A stretch of DNA of 64,000 nucleotides from Rutpela maculata (lineage: Eukaryota; Arthropoda; Insecta; Coleoptera; Cerambycidae): positions 20,170,277-20,234,276 of the forward strand of contig OW386289.2 in NCBI GenBank assembly GCA_936432065.2, given 5' to 3'. Numbering within the stretch: position 1 is the stretch's first letter; each line of letters starts with the position of its first letter. Of the stretch, positions 23,312 through 31,797 are shown one piece after another. The notes below the pieces were generated by a model. The model saw nothing but the letters and a program-made list of their open reading frames with translations. It ran no database searches and was not told where the DNA came from. The position numbers were made by a program, and so were the translations under genes.

Positions 23312-23810
23312 TTATTTTGGTAAAGAAGAATGCAACCAATTATAAAGTTTAGTACAATTTCTTAAACTACACATTGATTTATTATTTAAATGATTAGGAC
23401 AATAAGGTATATCTCTAATAAATTTTGGTACACCAGTCATATTCTCTATGTTGATAATGCTAGGAATGGCTGATGAAGTTTCTTCCAGTTCACACAGCTT
23501 ATTTTCGAGAAACTGTTGCTTTTGATGCCCTTTAACATACACCATATCAATAGGTATTACTATTCAATAAGTGCTTCTGTAATATGTCATCTAACATGGT
23601 ATAGTCTATGTAACCACTATCATATTTCAAACCATGATGAAAACGCTCTAAATATTTTATCTGTTTTCGTAGTTTATGGTCTAACGTGTTGGCTGGAAAT
23701 GGAGCTTTCAACAGATAATGAGCTGTTTGTCGCTCACTAATAAATATTATTTCTTTCGGATAAAAATCAGGTAAACTGAATCCCTGAATATCAACAATCA
23801 TTATCTTCAT
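23312..23810 (-). pseudogene. Conserved Polinton protein of unknown function, frameshifted
   Basis: The 5' part (23,810-23,547) begins MKIMIVDIQGF and contains FYPKEI, HYLLKAPFP and HHGLKY. The 3' part (23,545-23,312) lies in another frame and begins at VYVKGHQK, with C-terminal Cys/His residues (YCPNHL, CSLRNC). I recall this layout from uncharacterised insect proteins linked to Polintons. The opening VDIQGF with a later invariant-looking YVKG loosely recalls RNase H-fold exonucleases, but this is not established. The single frame change near 23,546 separates two well-preserved halves, so loss is probably recent. Confidence 0.6.
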
Positions 23811-23855
23811 GGTGGCGTGTGGTGTAGACTGAGAAAACTTCTTAGTGAATATATC

Positions 23856-25067
23856 TTATATAGCACTCCTTACGATTCCACTAAGCGGTAAATATTCCAC
23901 AACTCGATCGTGGATAATTATACAATATGCTCTAGTATCATTTGGAAACGCTACCCTGCTTTCGATTTCTAATTTGACATCGACAGTGGCTGACTTTATC
24001 GAATCGTTTCTTTTGGAACAGTCAATGACAAATAAGGCGCGTGTTTTGAACGCTACAAAATCTAATATGGGCTTTATGGGCGTGTTGTTTGAAGCAAATA
24101 TTTTGAAAAATTGAGTGTACATGTGATAAGCATCGGAATAGTTTCGTGAAGTAAAATTTAATTTCAAATCTTCATACGGATAATATTCCGAGTTTATAGT
24201 CAGTTTTATATTAGACACATTAATATTATCAAAGTGTGTAATATCTACTTCCTTCTGATCTTTTCGTTTTGTTTGAAATGCCACGATAACATATCTAGGA
24301 CTTTCTACGTTAGTACAAGTTTTAACTGACCAAATTTCTTTCACAGCTCCAGCCGTTAAAGAAGGCAATTCATGAATCTCCCACGTTCTGTAGGGAATGA
24401 AAATCGGTTTATCTCTGTTTATGTTATCTAGCAATTCCAATTTTTTTTCGTCATTTAAAAATACATGTTTAACTTTAAGTTGAATATCGGTTATAGTTAA
24501 TTCAGCTACAGCATTGTCTGCCGCTACTTTATAACAGTTAGCGTCAGTTCGAGCTCTAACCAATCTTATAATCTGTCTTCCAAACATGACTCTCTTATAA
24601 TCTTGAAATATCCCGAGCAAATGACTTAATGGAATTCTCAGGAAAAATGTTCCATTTACTGGATCATAAGTTACCAGCTGGCCCTCAGGAAAATTCCAGC
24701 CTGCTGGGCTAAGCGTGTTATCATCTTTATCATAGCACAGATAGCCTCTCACCAGACTCACAGTACCTGCGTCTCTCACTTTATCCACTTCTTTACCATT
24801 CAACTCATAACTAATGGAATCAAACATGTATGCCCCGGCATTATTAGTAAATTCAATAGTTCCATCACCGCTAGTTTTCTTCAACGTTCCTTCAATCAAT
24901 AAAGCCGCATCATGCATTAATAATAAAGCATCTTGCTGATGAATTACAATTTCAATATCATCATTATTTCTGAACGACTTAACGAAAGGGTGATACGTTC
25001 GAGTTTCCTCTCTGTCGAAGGAATTATCAAAGTGCGGATCTTGGAATAACTGTAGTTCTTCCAACAT
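23856..25067 (-). CDS. Polinton major capsid protein, double jelly roll
   Basis: 403 codons with ATG at 25,067 and no breaks. The sequence matches the insect Polinton major capsid family by its recognisable opening (LQLFQDPHFDNS), the DSISYELNG segment, and the C-terminal NSEYYPYEDLKLNF block. It is beta-rich throughout and of the usual length. In this family two jelly-roll domains form pseudo-hexameric capsomers of an icosahedral shell, as in adenovirus hexon. It is followed upstream on the same strand by the penton-like gene, protease and PLA2-like gene, the normal virion block. The virion itself has not been shown for most insect Polintons. Confidence 0.85.
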   Translation of the reverse strand: MLEELQLFQDPHFDNSFDREETRTYHPFVKSFRNNDDIEIVIHQQDALLLMHDAALLIEGTLKKTSGDGTIEFTNNAGAYMFDSISYELNGKEVDKVRDAGTVSLVRGYLCYDKDDNTLSPAGWNFPEGQLVTYDPVNGTFFLRIPLSHLLGIFQDYKRVMFGRQIIRLVRARTDANCYKVAADNAVAELTITDIQLKVKHVFLNDEKKLELLDNINRDKPIFIPYRTWEIHELPSLTAGAVKEIWSVKTCTNVESPRYVIVAFQTKRKDQKEVDITHFDNINVSNIKLTINSEYYPYEDLKLNFTSRNYSDAYHMYTQFFKIFASNNTPIKPILDFVAFKTRALFVIDCSKRNDSIKSATVDVKLEIESRVAFPNDTRAYCIIIHDRVVEYLPLSGIVRSAI

Positions 25068-25202
25068 GGTAACCCAGAAATTTTAAATACAAGATATTTG
25101 CTGACGTTAAAGATGATGCTACCTTCTTACCTGAACACTTGACTGGTAATGAATGATGTTGATTTGAAAAATTCTTATTTAAATACTTTAATGGTTTAAT
25201 TA

Positions 25203-25925
25203 TTAACCCCATAATTTTTTCAATTCCAACCTTATAATAATTTCCTCACCTCTAAAATTAATAGGTTTAGAGTTTTGATCCAGTATCTCCAAGGTGATAT
25301 TAGTTATTTCCCGTTTGTTATTTACTGGAAGGAATATTAGATTATTTGGTTCTATGTCTATGGCATATCCCGGATTTACAGATGGGGCGAATTCAAAAAT
25401 CGTATGTGATGGTTTGTTATTGTAGAATGCTCCTGTGGTAATATTACAGTCTACGTGGATCGTTATAACCTTCACTATCTCTACAGGCAAATCAGATTGA
25501 TGTAAAATATTGGGTTTTAACTCGCGAGCTGAATAGCCCAGTAAACTGGCTAGACTATCGCTAGGTATAAAATTTATCTCGTGCTTGCTCCTAATTTCAC
25601 ACTTGAGTGTATTATTGTTGGGTTTCAACGAGAAGTATTCAACACCTTTCACCGGTGACGTTATTTGACTCTGTAGATATGCTTCAATATCACTTATTTC
25701 ATAAGATCCAGTCGGAATCGAAATTACTTTTTCTTTACTTTTATCACCTAGCTCCCAATAGTAACGCTTGTTATTTACACCTTCTTCGATATTAGGAATG
25801 CTATTATAGGTATGAAAACCAATTAGAGCTAATGCGTAATCGTACTGAGGATCCAATTCAATTGGATTATAAAAGTCGATGGAAAGAGTGGCACCTCGAC
25901 CTCTTATCGTGAATATCTGAGACAT
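25203..25925 (-). CDS. Polinton minor capsid (penton-like) protein
   Basis: 240 codons, intact, ATG at 25,925. The N-terminal half has the pattern of Polinton penton proteins: a short beta leader, LDPQYDYALALIGFHTYNSI, then GSYEISDIEAYLQ. A single jelly-roll fold is expected, forming the fivefold vertices. It lies 135 bp upstream of the major capsid gene and 12 bp downstream of the protease gene in a co-oriented block. Identification rests on family pattern and on gene order. Confidence 0.8.
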   Translation of the reverse strand: MSQIFTIRGRGATLSIDFYNPIELDPQYDYALALIGFHTYNSIPNIEEGVNNKRYYWELGDKSKEKVISIPTGSYEISDIEAYLQSQITSPVKGVEYFSLKPNNNTLKCEIRSKHEINFIPSDSLASLLGYSARELKPNILHQSDLPVEIVKVITIHVDCNITTGAFYNNKPSHTIFEFAPSVNPGYAIDIEPNNLIFLPVNNKREITNITLEILDQNSKPINFRGEEIIIRLELKKLWG

Positions 25926-25937
25926 ACTGAATGAAAC

Positions 25938-26309
25938 TTATGGGATATTACCGTTTTTATAAAGAAACTCTAAGCATAAATGTCCGCAATTGATTGTATT
26001 GAATTTTTGGTAACTATCATAATTAAATCGTATTTTACATTTATCACCAAAGTAACGTATTAATTCTACTGGTTGTTTAAGCGCGTCAAAACTATCAAAA
26101 TAAATAACATTGTCAGCACACTTTTTATATGCTACCCAATGCGTGCCAGGCCCTTCTTGCGTGTCGAGATTAATAATTGCGCTTTCATATGTTCTAGGAG
26201 CGTGAGGTAACGAGTCACGCATAAAGACACCTCTGAAGTGCGGAATTTTCAATTTTTTAACATACTTCATCAAATCTACATCAAGAAGGGCTCTATTGGG
26301 TAGCTTCAC
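25938..26309 (-). CDS. Adenain-like cysteine protease
   Basis: This is a short (~123-codon) thiol protease of the adenovirus protease/Ulp1 type. The catalytic set is visible in order: His57 in GTHWVAY, Asp72 in YFDSF, Gln101, and Cys108 in NCGHLCLEFL. It matures capsid proteins in the virion. The open frame begins with a GTG overlapping the stop of the upstream PLA2-like gene by four bases; the first ATG is near 26,270. Translation may therefore use the internal ATG or depend on the upstream frame. No break is seen. Confidence 0.88.
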   Translation of the reverse strand: MKLPNRALLDVDLMKYVKKLKIPHFRGVFMRDSLPHAPRTYESAIINLDTQEGPGTHWVAYKKCADNVIYFDSFDALKQPVELIRYFGDKCKIRFNYDSYQKFNTINCGHLCLEFLYKNGNIP

Positions 26310-27076
26310 TGGGAGTTTTTTTGCTGCTTTTTCAGGTACAGCCCATATCCCTTCTTATGAGGTTTCAAATACATCCCCTTTCCTAAAGCTATAGCCTCCA
26401 TAGTTTTATTATGCCGCTCAGCCTCTTCCAATTTTTTCTTTGCAGCTTTGGCGTCGATGACAGCTTTTGCCACACCTGCAGCCCCTCCTGATAGAGCTCC
26501 TAGAGCACTCAGACTGGCAAAAATAGGAATTCGCGGTAAGATTCCACCGGTCTTGGGTAATGGTAGTATGCGTGGTGCTTTTATCTTTTTTCGACCACCT
26601 ACAGCGTTCATAGCTGATTTCGCTAGCTTCAAGGCCATACTAGCATTTTTTCTTAGATTATTATTATTAGGTTTTTTAAACAATCTCTTAACAACGCCAA
26701 TAGTTTTGCGAAAACCGACTTTTTGCCTGCGAACCCCCATTCCCATCTTCCGTTTAACCTTCATAGCGTTAACAACAGCCCAAGCGGCCGACTTCTCTTT
26801 CAAATTAGCGTCCTTAGACTTGACTCGTTCCCAGGCACGCTGCTCAAGATCGTAATCAGCCTTATGTCTATCTTCTAAATTTGAGCTTTTACTATAGGCT
26901 ATATCGTGTTCGCGACAGCTTCGGTCGAGATCGTTAATGCCTGGATCACCTCGCTTTAATCGTTTTTCCAACTTGGTGCCTGGGCCGCAGTACTGATATC
27001 CTGGTAAATGCGCTTCAAATGGTAACTTATTTATCAGAGAGTTTACTACTCCACTACCCTCCTTCAACATCAACAT
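26306..27076 (-). CDS. PLA2-like domain / adenovirus pX-like virion protein
   Basis: 256 codons, ATG at 27,076. Residues ~25-80 hold a phospholipase A2-like domain with the calcium-loop motif YCGPG (29-33) and the catalytic DRSCREHDIAY (His57-Asp58), as in parvovirus VP1. The middle is strongly basic (VKRKMGMGVRRQK), like DNA-condensing core peptides. The C-terminal part has a Gly/Ala-rich hydrophobic segment (LSALGALSGGAAGVAKAV) and ends in GKGMYLKPHKKGYGLYL, common to insect Polintons. Such proteins are thought to breach membranes during entry and pack DNA. It is the first gene of the minus-strand virion block. Confidence 0.85.
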   Translation of the reverse strand: MLMLKEGSGVVNSLINKLPFEAHLPGYQYCGPGTKLEKRLKRGDPGINDLDRSCREHDIAYSKSSNLEDRHKADYDLEQRAWERVKSKDANLKEKSAAWAVVNAMKVKRKMGMGVRRQKVGFRKTIGVVKRLFKKPNNNNLRKNASMALKLAKSAMNAVGGRKKIKAPRILPLPKTGGILPRIPIFASLSALGALSGGAAGVAKAVIDAKAAKKKLEEAERHNKTMEAIALGKGMYLKPHKKGYGLYLKKQQKNSQ

Positions 27077-27110
27077 CTAAACTGATAATGAGTAATAATG
27101 TAAAGGTGTA

Positions 27111-27112
<2 letters not shown>

Positions 27113-27197
<85 letters not shown>
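27113..27197. repeat. (TA)n microsatellite between divergent gene blocks
   Basis: About 84 bp of pure TA lie between the divergent starts of the minus-strand virion block (27,076) and the plus-strand ATPase (27,232). A promoter role for both directions is possible but unproven. Confidence 0.95.
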
Positions 27198-27199
<2 letters not shown>

Positions 27200-27231
27200 C
27201 TGCTACACATCACTGAAAGTGTGAGTCTACG

Positions 27232-27916
27232 ATGCGGCTTCTTAAACAGCGGTTGTCACTTCCAGTGGAGAACTTGGATATTTTCTCACAATGTCCAGCA
27301 ACCGAAAAACATGGCCCATTATTTCCTAGCGCTTTAAGAGCGATTGTATGCGGACCCAGTGGCGCTGGCAAAACGAATCTCCTACTAAGTTTATTGTTCG
27401 ATCCTAATGGGCTGTGGTTTAAATGTATACGTCTATTCCAAATCTCTATATCAACCGAAATATAAATTGCTGGAAGATGCATTGAAAAAAGTGAAAGGTG
27501 TTGGTTATTTCCCGTATACAGATAGTGAAGGTATAATCGATCCTTCTAAGGCTAGAACCAATTCCATATTCATTTTCGATGATGTGGCTTGCGACAAACA
27601 AGATAAAATAAGAGCCTACTTCAGTATGGGTAGACATAGACTTGTGGACTGTTTCTATCTATGTCAGACCTATACACATATTGGCAAACATTTGGTACGA
27701 GATAATTGTAACTGTATTATTTTATTCAAGCATGACCGTATGAATCTTAAACATGTTTATGATGATCACGTAACTCCAGACATGACTTTTGATAAATTTG
27801 AAAAACTATGCGCCGAATGTTGGAATGACAAATATGGTGTATTAGTAATAGTTAAAGATTTTGATTTGAACAACGGACGCTATCGAAAAGGATTCGATCA
27901 GTATATATGTATATGA
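27232..27916 (+). pseudogene. FtsK/HerA-type packaging ATPase, one frameshift
   Basis: The 5' part carries the Walker A motif CGPSGAGKTN (near 27,350) and an LPVENLD leader. The reading frame changes between about 27,410 and 27,432, after GLWF. The next frame then stays open to 27,916, carrying VYVYSKSLYQPKY, the Walker B block SIFIFDDV, and the Polinton-typical CQTYTHIGKHLVRDN. Only this small indel separates the two halves, and it is not intron-like. The enzyme family pumps DNA into capsids. This copy should be non-functional unless the frame is corrected during translation. Confidence 0.85.
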
Positions 27917-27955
27917 TACATCATACAGCTTTATTATTGTTCTACACGTTAACAG

Positions 27956-28053
27956 ATACAGACCTGCGAAAAGCTGTAACAGACCTGTGAAAAAGCTGTA
28001 ACAGACTTGTGAAAAGCTGTAACAGACCTGTGAAAAAGCTGTACAGACCTGCA
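27956..28053. repeat. Short tandem repeat in the leader of the next gene
   Basis: About four to five imperfect copies of a ~23-bp unit (ACAGACCTGTGAAAAAGCTGTA) end just before the ATG at 28,059. Confidence 0.85.
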
Positions 28054-28058
28054 TAAAA

Positions 28059-29126
28059 ATGAAGTATAAAAAAATATCTCTAGAGAAATATAAAGTAGTA
28101 AAGCCACACATACATGATTTAGAAAAGGAGAAGTTACTTAAAAAGAAAATTACTGAAGTGTCAAGGGCAATCAGAAAGAAATATTTGGCTTTAAAGCTAG
28201 GAAAGGCTGAAGAAGACGAATCTCTCAATCGTATATTCAAACCAATTGTAGAACCATTACATGATATTAAAATAAACACATCTAAAAGCGTAGCGGCGGC
28301 GGCGGCGGCGGCGGCGACAGCAGCAACGGTAACACCTGAACCACTAACCGAACGACGGATACCATCACCACCATCAGTAAACTTTCTACCTGATGAGGAA
28401 ATCGGTGAAGTCTTTCTCGAAAAAGATTCTGAAGAAGAAGAAGTACCAGAACTGGCATTTGATGAAATTAAAGAACAATACGATAATCTAGTTAAACATA
28501 ATAAACCTGTTGTAGATGAATATCTGGAGCAATTTCCACCATTAGCGAGATATTACATTGAAGGATTTTTCACAGATAGTAATAGTTACGATACAACATC
28601 TGGTGCTCGTTTTGATTTTCTAGCAAACAAATTATTTATGGGTAATAAAGAACTGAAAATAGCCGATAATAACCTTGTGATCGACGATAGACCATACCCG
28701 GGTACTAAAGGGTTATATGAATTGATATTTATGAAAAACCCCAATGGGTTCAATGAAACTGATTTAAAAAATTACAAAGAAATTCTAGATTTAACCAGTG
28801 CTCACAAACGCGATTACAATCCGCAGGAGCAACGAAGGGGGCATAGGTACTATAAATATACGAGTGTAATAAAACCTCTATATGTAAAACCTCGATATGA
28901 TCCAAGAACTAGGAGTAAGTCACAAAATGCTCCTTCGAAAAGCGGATATGGCATGGCTGTGTACAATGAAAAACCAATAGAATACGTTTACTGGGATACT
29001 GTAAATGAACTTGTTGATAGACTAAAACTTTTAATAGCCTCAAAAAGCGCTGGAAACACAGACTCTCACGATAATGAGATCTTGAGTATATTATCGGAAC
29101 TGAAGGAAATAGGTGTTATTGCTTAA
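28059..29126 (+). CDS. Conserved insect Polinton protein of unknown function
   Basis: 355 codons, intact, ATG at 28,059. The N-terminus is Lys-rich and helical. Next comes a pure alanine run encoded by GCG repeats (near 28,290), an acidic patch, and a conserved C-terminal half with FDFLANKLFMGNKEL, YPGTKGLYELIFMKNP and LKNYKEILDLT. That C-terminal pattern (a tract ending in a peptide like GLYELI.K.P, then a helix with YKEIL..T) is familiar from uncharacterised insect proteins next to Polinton genes. The location between the ATPase and the fibre-like gene suggests a virion or assembly role. Confidence 0.65.
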   Translation: MKYKKISLEKYKVVKPHIHDLEKEKLLKKKITEVSRAIRKKYLALKLGKAEEDESLNRIFKPIVEPLHDIKINTSKSVAAAAAAAATAATVTPEPLTERRIPSPPSVNFLPDEEIGEVFLEKDSEEEEVPELAFDEIKEQYDNLVKHNKPVVDEYLEQFPPLARYYIEGFFTDSNSYDTTSGARFDFLANKLFMGNKELKIADNNLVIDDRPYPGTKGLYELIFMKNPNGFNETDLKNYKEILDLTSAHKRDYNPQEQRRGHRYYKYTSVIKPLYVKPRYDPRTRSKSQNAPSKSGYGMAVYNEKPIEYVYWDTVNELVDRLKLLIASKSAGNTDSHDNEILSILSELKEIGVIA

Positions 29127-29162
29127 ATATTTACAACTTTGCTAAGTATCATCATTTACAAT

Positions 29163-29840
29163 ATGCCCGTAGACAAGTTCGGTAGGTCTAATATAGACCA
29201 AGATAGTGTTCCAAGTAGTGGTTCCTATTTACTTTCGCCTTATAGGCATGGCTTCATCTTCACCGAGGATGGAAATATAGATGTGGAAAACCTAAAACTT
29301 AGTAATGTTAAGTCACCTACTAATGATAATGATGTTTGTAATAAAAGATATGTAGATGGTAGCCTAAAATCTCTAGATAAGGAACTCCATACAATTATTG
29401 AAATGTCTTCAATAGATGCTATTCGAGAATTTGAACATAAATACAAGAGTTTCAACGAATCGCTTGAGATCATCAAGAAAGTAGTTGGGAATTTAAGAAA
29501 CGAGTTTTCAAATAAAATAAATATACTCAAAAATGACAGAACTATAATAATTACTGATTTGTCAAATGCAATTTCTAACTTAAAATCGGCTGTACAGGTA
29601 AATACATTCAACTTGGATAAGATATCAGATCTAGATCTATCTGCTAAAATAACATCGATGGAAAATTTTATAAAAAATATTGAAGGGGAGCTAAATCAAT
29701 CTGCTAAAATAATATCGATGGAAAATTTTATAAAAAATATTGAAAGAGAGCTAAATCAATTTAGAGATACCGTCGTAAGACAAATGTCTGACGTTTATTT
29801 AGATATGGCCAATCTTAAAAGGAAAAAGTTAGTTCACTGA
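29163..29840 (+). CDS. Fibre-like coiled-coil protein
   Basis: The best start is the ATG at 29,163 (MPVDKFGRSN), giving about 225 residues. The N-terminus resembles attachment regions of Polinton proteins I recall as MPVDKFGR, and the NKRYVDGSLKSL motif resembles the trimerisation or repeat motif of viral and phage fibres. Residues ~75-225 form a long coiled coil. A 60-bp in-frame tandem duplication (29,641-29,760) adds 20 residues to it. A fibre or attachment role is inferred. Confidence 0.6.
   Translation: MPVDKFGRSNIDQDSVPSSGSYLLSPYRHGFIFTEDGNIDVENLKLSNVKSPTNDNDVCNKRYVDGSLKSLDKELHTIIEMSSIDAIREFEHKYKSFNESLEIIKKVVGNLRNEFSNKINILKNDRTIIITDLSNAISNLKSAVQVNTFNLDKISDLDLSAKITSMENFIKNIEGELNQSAKIISMENFIKNIERELNQFRDTVVRQMSDVYLDMANLKRKKLVH
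29641..29760 (+). repeat. In-frame 60-bp tandem duplication
   Basis: Two adjacent 60-bp copies differ at only a few bases. They extend the coiled coil of the fibre-like protein without breaking the frame. Confidence 0.95.
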
Positions 29841-29864
29841 TAACACTGCTGCTGGTGAGTAGTC

Positions 29865-30797
29865 ATGGAGCATACAAAAGAAAAAATTCAAGTGATAAAC
29901 GAACTCCATAAACCAGCTAGAAAAAATTTCAAGCGTCGGCGTACTATCATAAAAGGTTTTGATGATCTTTGGCAAATGGACTTGGCTCTAATGGGTCACG
30001 CACATGTTAATAGTAACTTTAGATATATATTAGTGATGATTGATTGTTTTTCGAAATTTGTTTGGACCAAACCTTTAAAAACTAAATCGGGAAAAGAGAT
30101 AACGCAGGCTGTTGGTGAAATATTCAAAGATGGTAAACGAATACCTAAAAATTTACAATCAGATCAAAGTACGGAGTTTTATAACACTGGTTTTAACAGC
30201 CTGATGAAAAAGTACAACGTTAACCATTATAGTACGTTCAGCATTAAAAAGGCTGCAATTGTGGAACGTGTTATAAGAACGTTAAAGGAAAAGTTATACA
30301 AATACTTTAGTTTGAACGGAACGTACAGATGGCTTGATATACTACCTCAAATAACTGATAATTACAATACGCAACGCCATCGAACTACGGGTATGAAACC
30401 ATGTGAAATAAACAAGAAAAATGAAAAAATTATTTTAAATTCCTCTTATAACTTTATTAAGATGGCAACAGATCCGAGAAAATTTAAAGTTGGCAACCTT
30501 GTTCGTATTAGTAAGCATAAACATGTATTTGAAAAAGGATACACTCCCAATTGGACAACGGAATTATTTAAAATCGTTAAAGTACAGATTACCAATCCCA
30601 TCACCTACTTTCTTCAGGATTTGCGTGGAAATCCCATCGCCGGTGGATTTTATGCCGAAGAACTTCAAAAAGCTAAATATTCGGATGTTTATTTAGTAGA
30701 AAAAGTATTACGTAAGCGTAGCAATAAAATTTTTGTTAAATGGTTAGATTTAGATAAATCTCACAATAGTTGGATAGACAACACAAATATACTCTGA
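29865..30797 (+). CDS. Retroviral-type integrase with C-terminal chromodomain
   Basis: 310 codons, intact, ATG at 29,865, only 24 bp after the previous stop. The rve-type catalytic core is clear: Asp39 in WQMDL, Asp100 in LQSDQSTEFYN, and Glu134 in AIVERVIRTLKEKLY. The middle keeps IDCFSKFVW and NYNTQRHRTTGMKP. The last ~40 residues (VYLVEKVLRKRSNKIFVKWL) form a chromodomain as in Polinton integrases. It lacks a long N-terminal zinc domain, so it is slightly short. It inserts the element and generates the 6-bp target duplication. Confidence 0.93.
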   Translation: MEHTKEKIQVINELHKPARKNFKRRRTIIKGFDDLWQMDLALMGHAHVNSNFRYILVMIDCFSKFVWTKPLKTKSGKEITQAVGEIFKDGKRIPKNLQSDQSTEFYNTGFNSLMKKYNVNHYSTFSIKKAAIVERVIRTLKEKLYKYFSLNGTYRWLDILPQITDNYNTQRHRTTGMKPCEINKKNEKIILNSSYNFIKMATDPRKFKVGNLVRISKHKHVFEKGYTPNWTTELFKIVKVQITNPITYFLQDLRGNPIAGGFYAEELQKAKYSDVYLVEKVLRKRSNKIFVKWLDLDKSHNSWIDNTNIL

Positions 30798-30992
30798 TGT
30801 GTTTCGATTTGCATGTATTTAAATGGGGAATTGTTTCAATTGACTAGAATTATGTGATTTAACATTGGTTCTTATGGAAAACACGCACAAATTCAGCTCG
30901 ATAAGAGGCCTTTTGATTAACCGGAAGCATTGCTGGTGCATCTAATTTATTTGAAATATAGCAAGCCTGTTACTGTTAGTTAGTCGTGAAAC

Positions 30993-31727
30993 ATGGCATC
31001 AAACACACCTAGCCCCACGTTTTCTGAAGATTTCGATCATTGGCGGGAAGTTGATCGAATTACCGAAAAGTATAGAGTTGCAATCCAAAATGAAGAAAAG
31101 TACATTTATGAACGTGTATTCGCCATGAAAAACTCTTCTTATAGAATAAAAGTTGGATTAAGTAGTGCACGAAACAATGTTCCAGCTGTAAAAATATTAA
31201 TGGCCGCTAATGAGCAGGTCAATAAAGCTCATAACATTTCCTTCGATGCTGAAGATTGGTATGATTTTATTACTTACCTTAAACAACTTTCCAATAATTA
31301 CTTCGATGCTGATAGTGGATTTGGGGAGGATGAGGAGGCTGCTGCGGTGAAGCAGTTTTCAAATTACATTATCAACACATCGTCATTTATGGGTGCTAAG
31401 ATGTTGAAAGTGGCTAATGATTTTGTTACGTTTTATATATGTGAAAATACTGTGCGTGAATTTATTAACATTAGTGGGCTTATCAATTCAACTATACATG
31501 TATTAAATGGTTTAGATTTTGCTGGATTTTACAATAATTTTTTGAATGTCACCAATAATATACTATGTGAATCTAATTATGAACTGCCTTCAGATAATGT
31601 AATGTTATATTTATGTGATTTATTACCACATTCCATTCAAATGCATTGTATTCGTGAATGTTTACATTTTAATAGAGCTAAGGTTATGAATGATTTAGAT
31701 AGAAAAATGTTTATATTAAATGCTTGA
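30993..31727 (+). CDS. Unknown Polinton accessory protein, 244 aa
   Basis: An intact ATG frame not assigned to a family. The N-terminal third has a possible beta-hairpin region (SYRIKVGLSSARNN, then VPAVKILM) followed by ISFDAEDWYDFITYL. The rest is predicted helical, with several aromatic and Cys residues. It lies between the integrase and the IAP on the same strand, after a 195-bp spacer. The downstream spacer carries AATAAA-type polyadenylation signals (near 31,727-31,750). By position it is accessory and could act on the host. Confidence 0.6.
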   Translation: MASNTPSPTFSEDFDHWREVDRITEKYRVAIQNEEKYIYERVFAMKNSSYRIKVGLSSARNNVPAVKILMAANEQVNKAHNISFDAEDWYDFITYLKQLSNNYFDADSGFGEDEEAAAVKQFSNYIINTSSFMGAKMLKVANDFVTFYICENTVREFINISGLINSTIHVLNGLDFAGFYNNFLNVTNNILCESNYELPSDNVMLYLCDLLPHSIQMHCIRECLHFNRAKVMNDLDRKMFILNA

Positions 31728-31785
31728 ATAAATATTTTCAAATAAATACCATCTTATTATTTATCCCAATTCAGTAGTTATTTGA

Positions 31786-31797
31786 CTGGTATATAAA
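31786..31797 (+). promoter_or_regulatory. TATA-like box abutting the IAP start codon
   Basis: TATATAAA ends immediately before the ATG at 31,798, inside a 70-bp intergenic gap. A box this close implies either a very short leader or chance in AT-rich DNA. Confidence 0.3.

Noticed and set aside
27842..28279. 145-codon minus-strand frame opposite the ATPase end and the next gene
   Set aside because: It is antisense to two well-supported coding regions and crosses a tandem repeat; its Phe/Ser-rich text reflects the reverse of Lys/Glu-rich codons.
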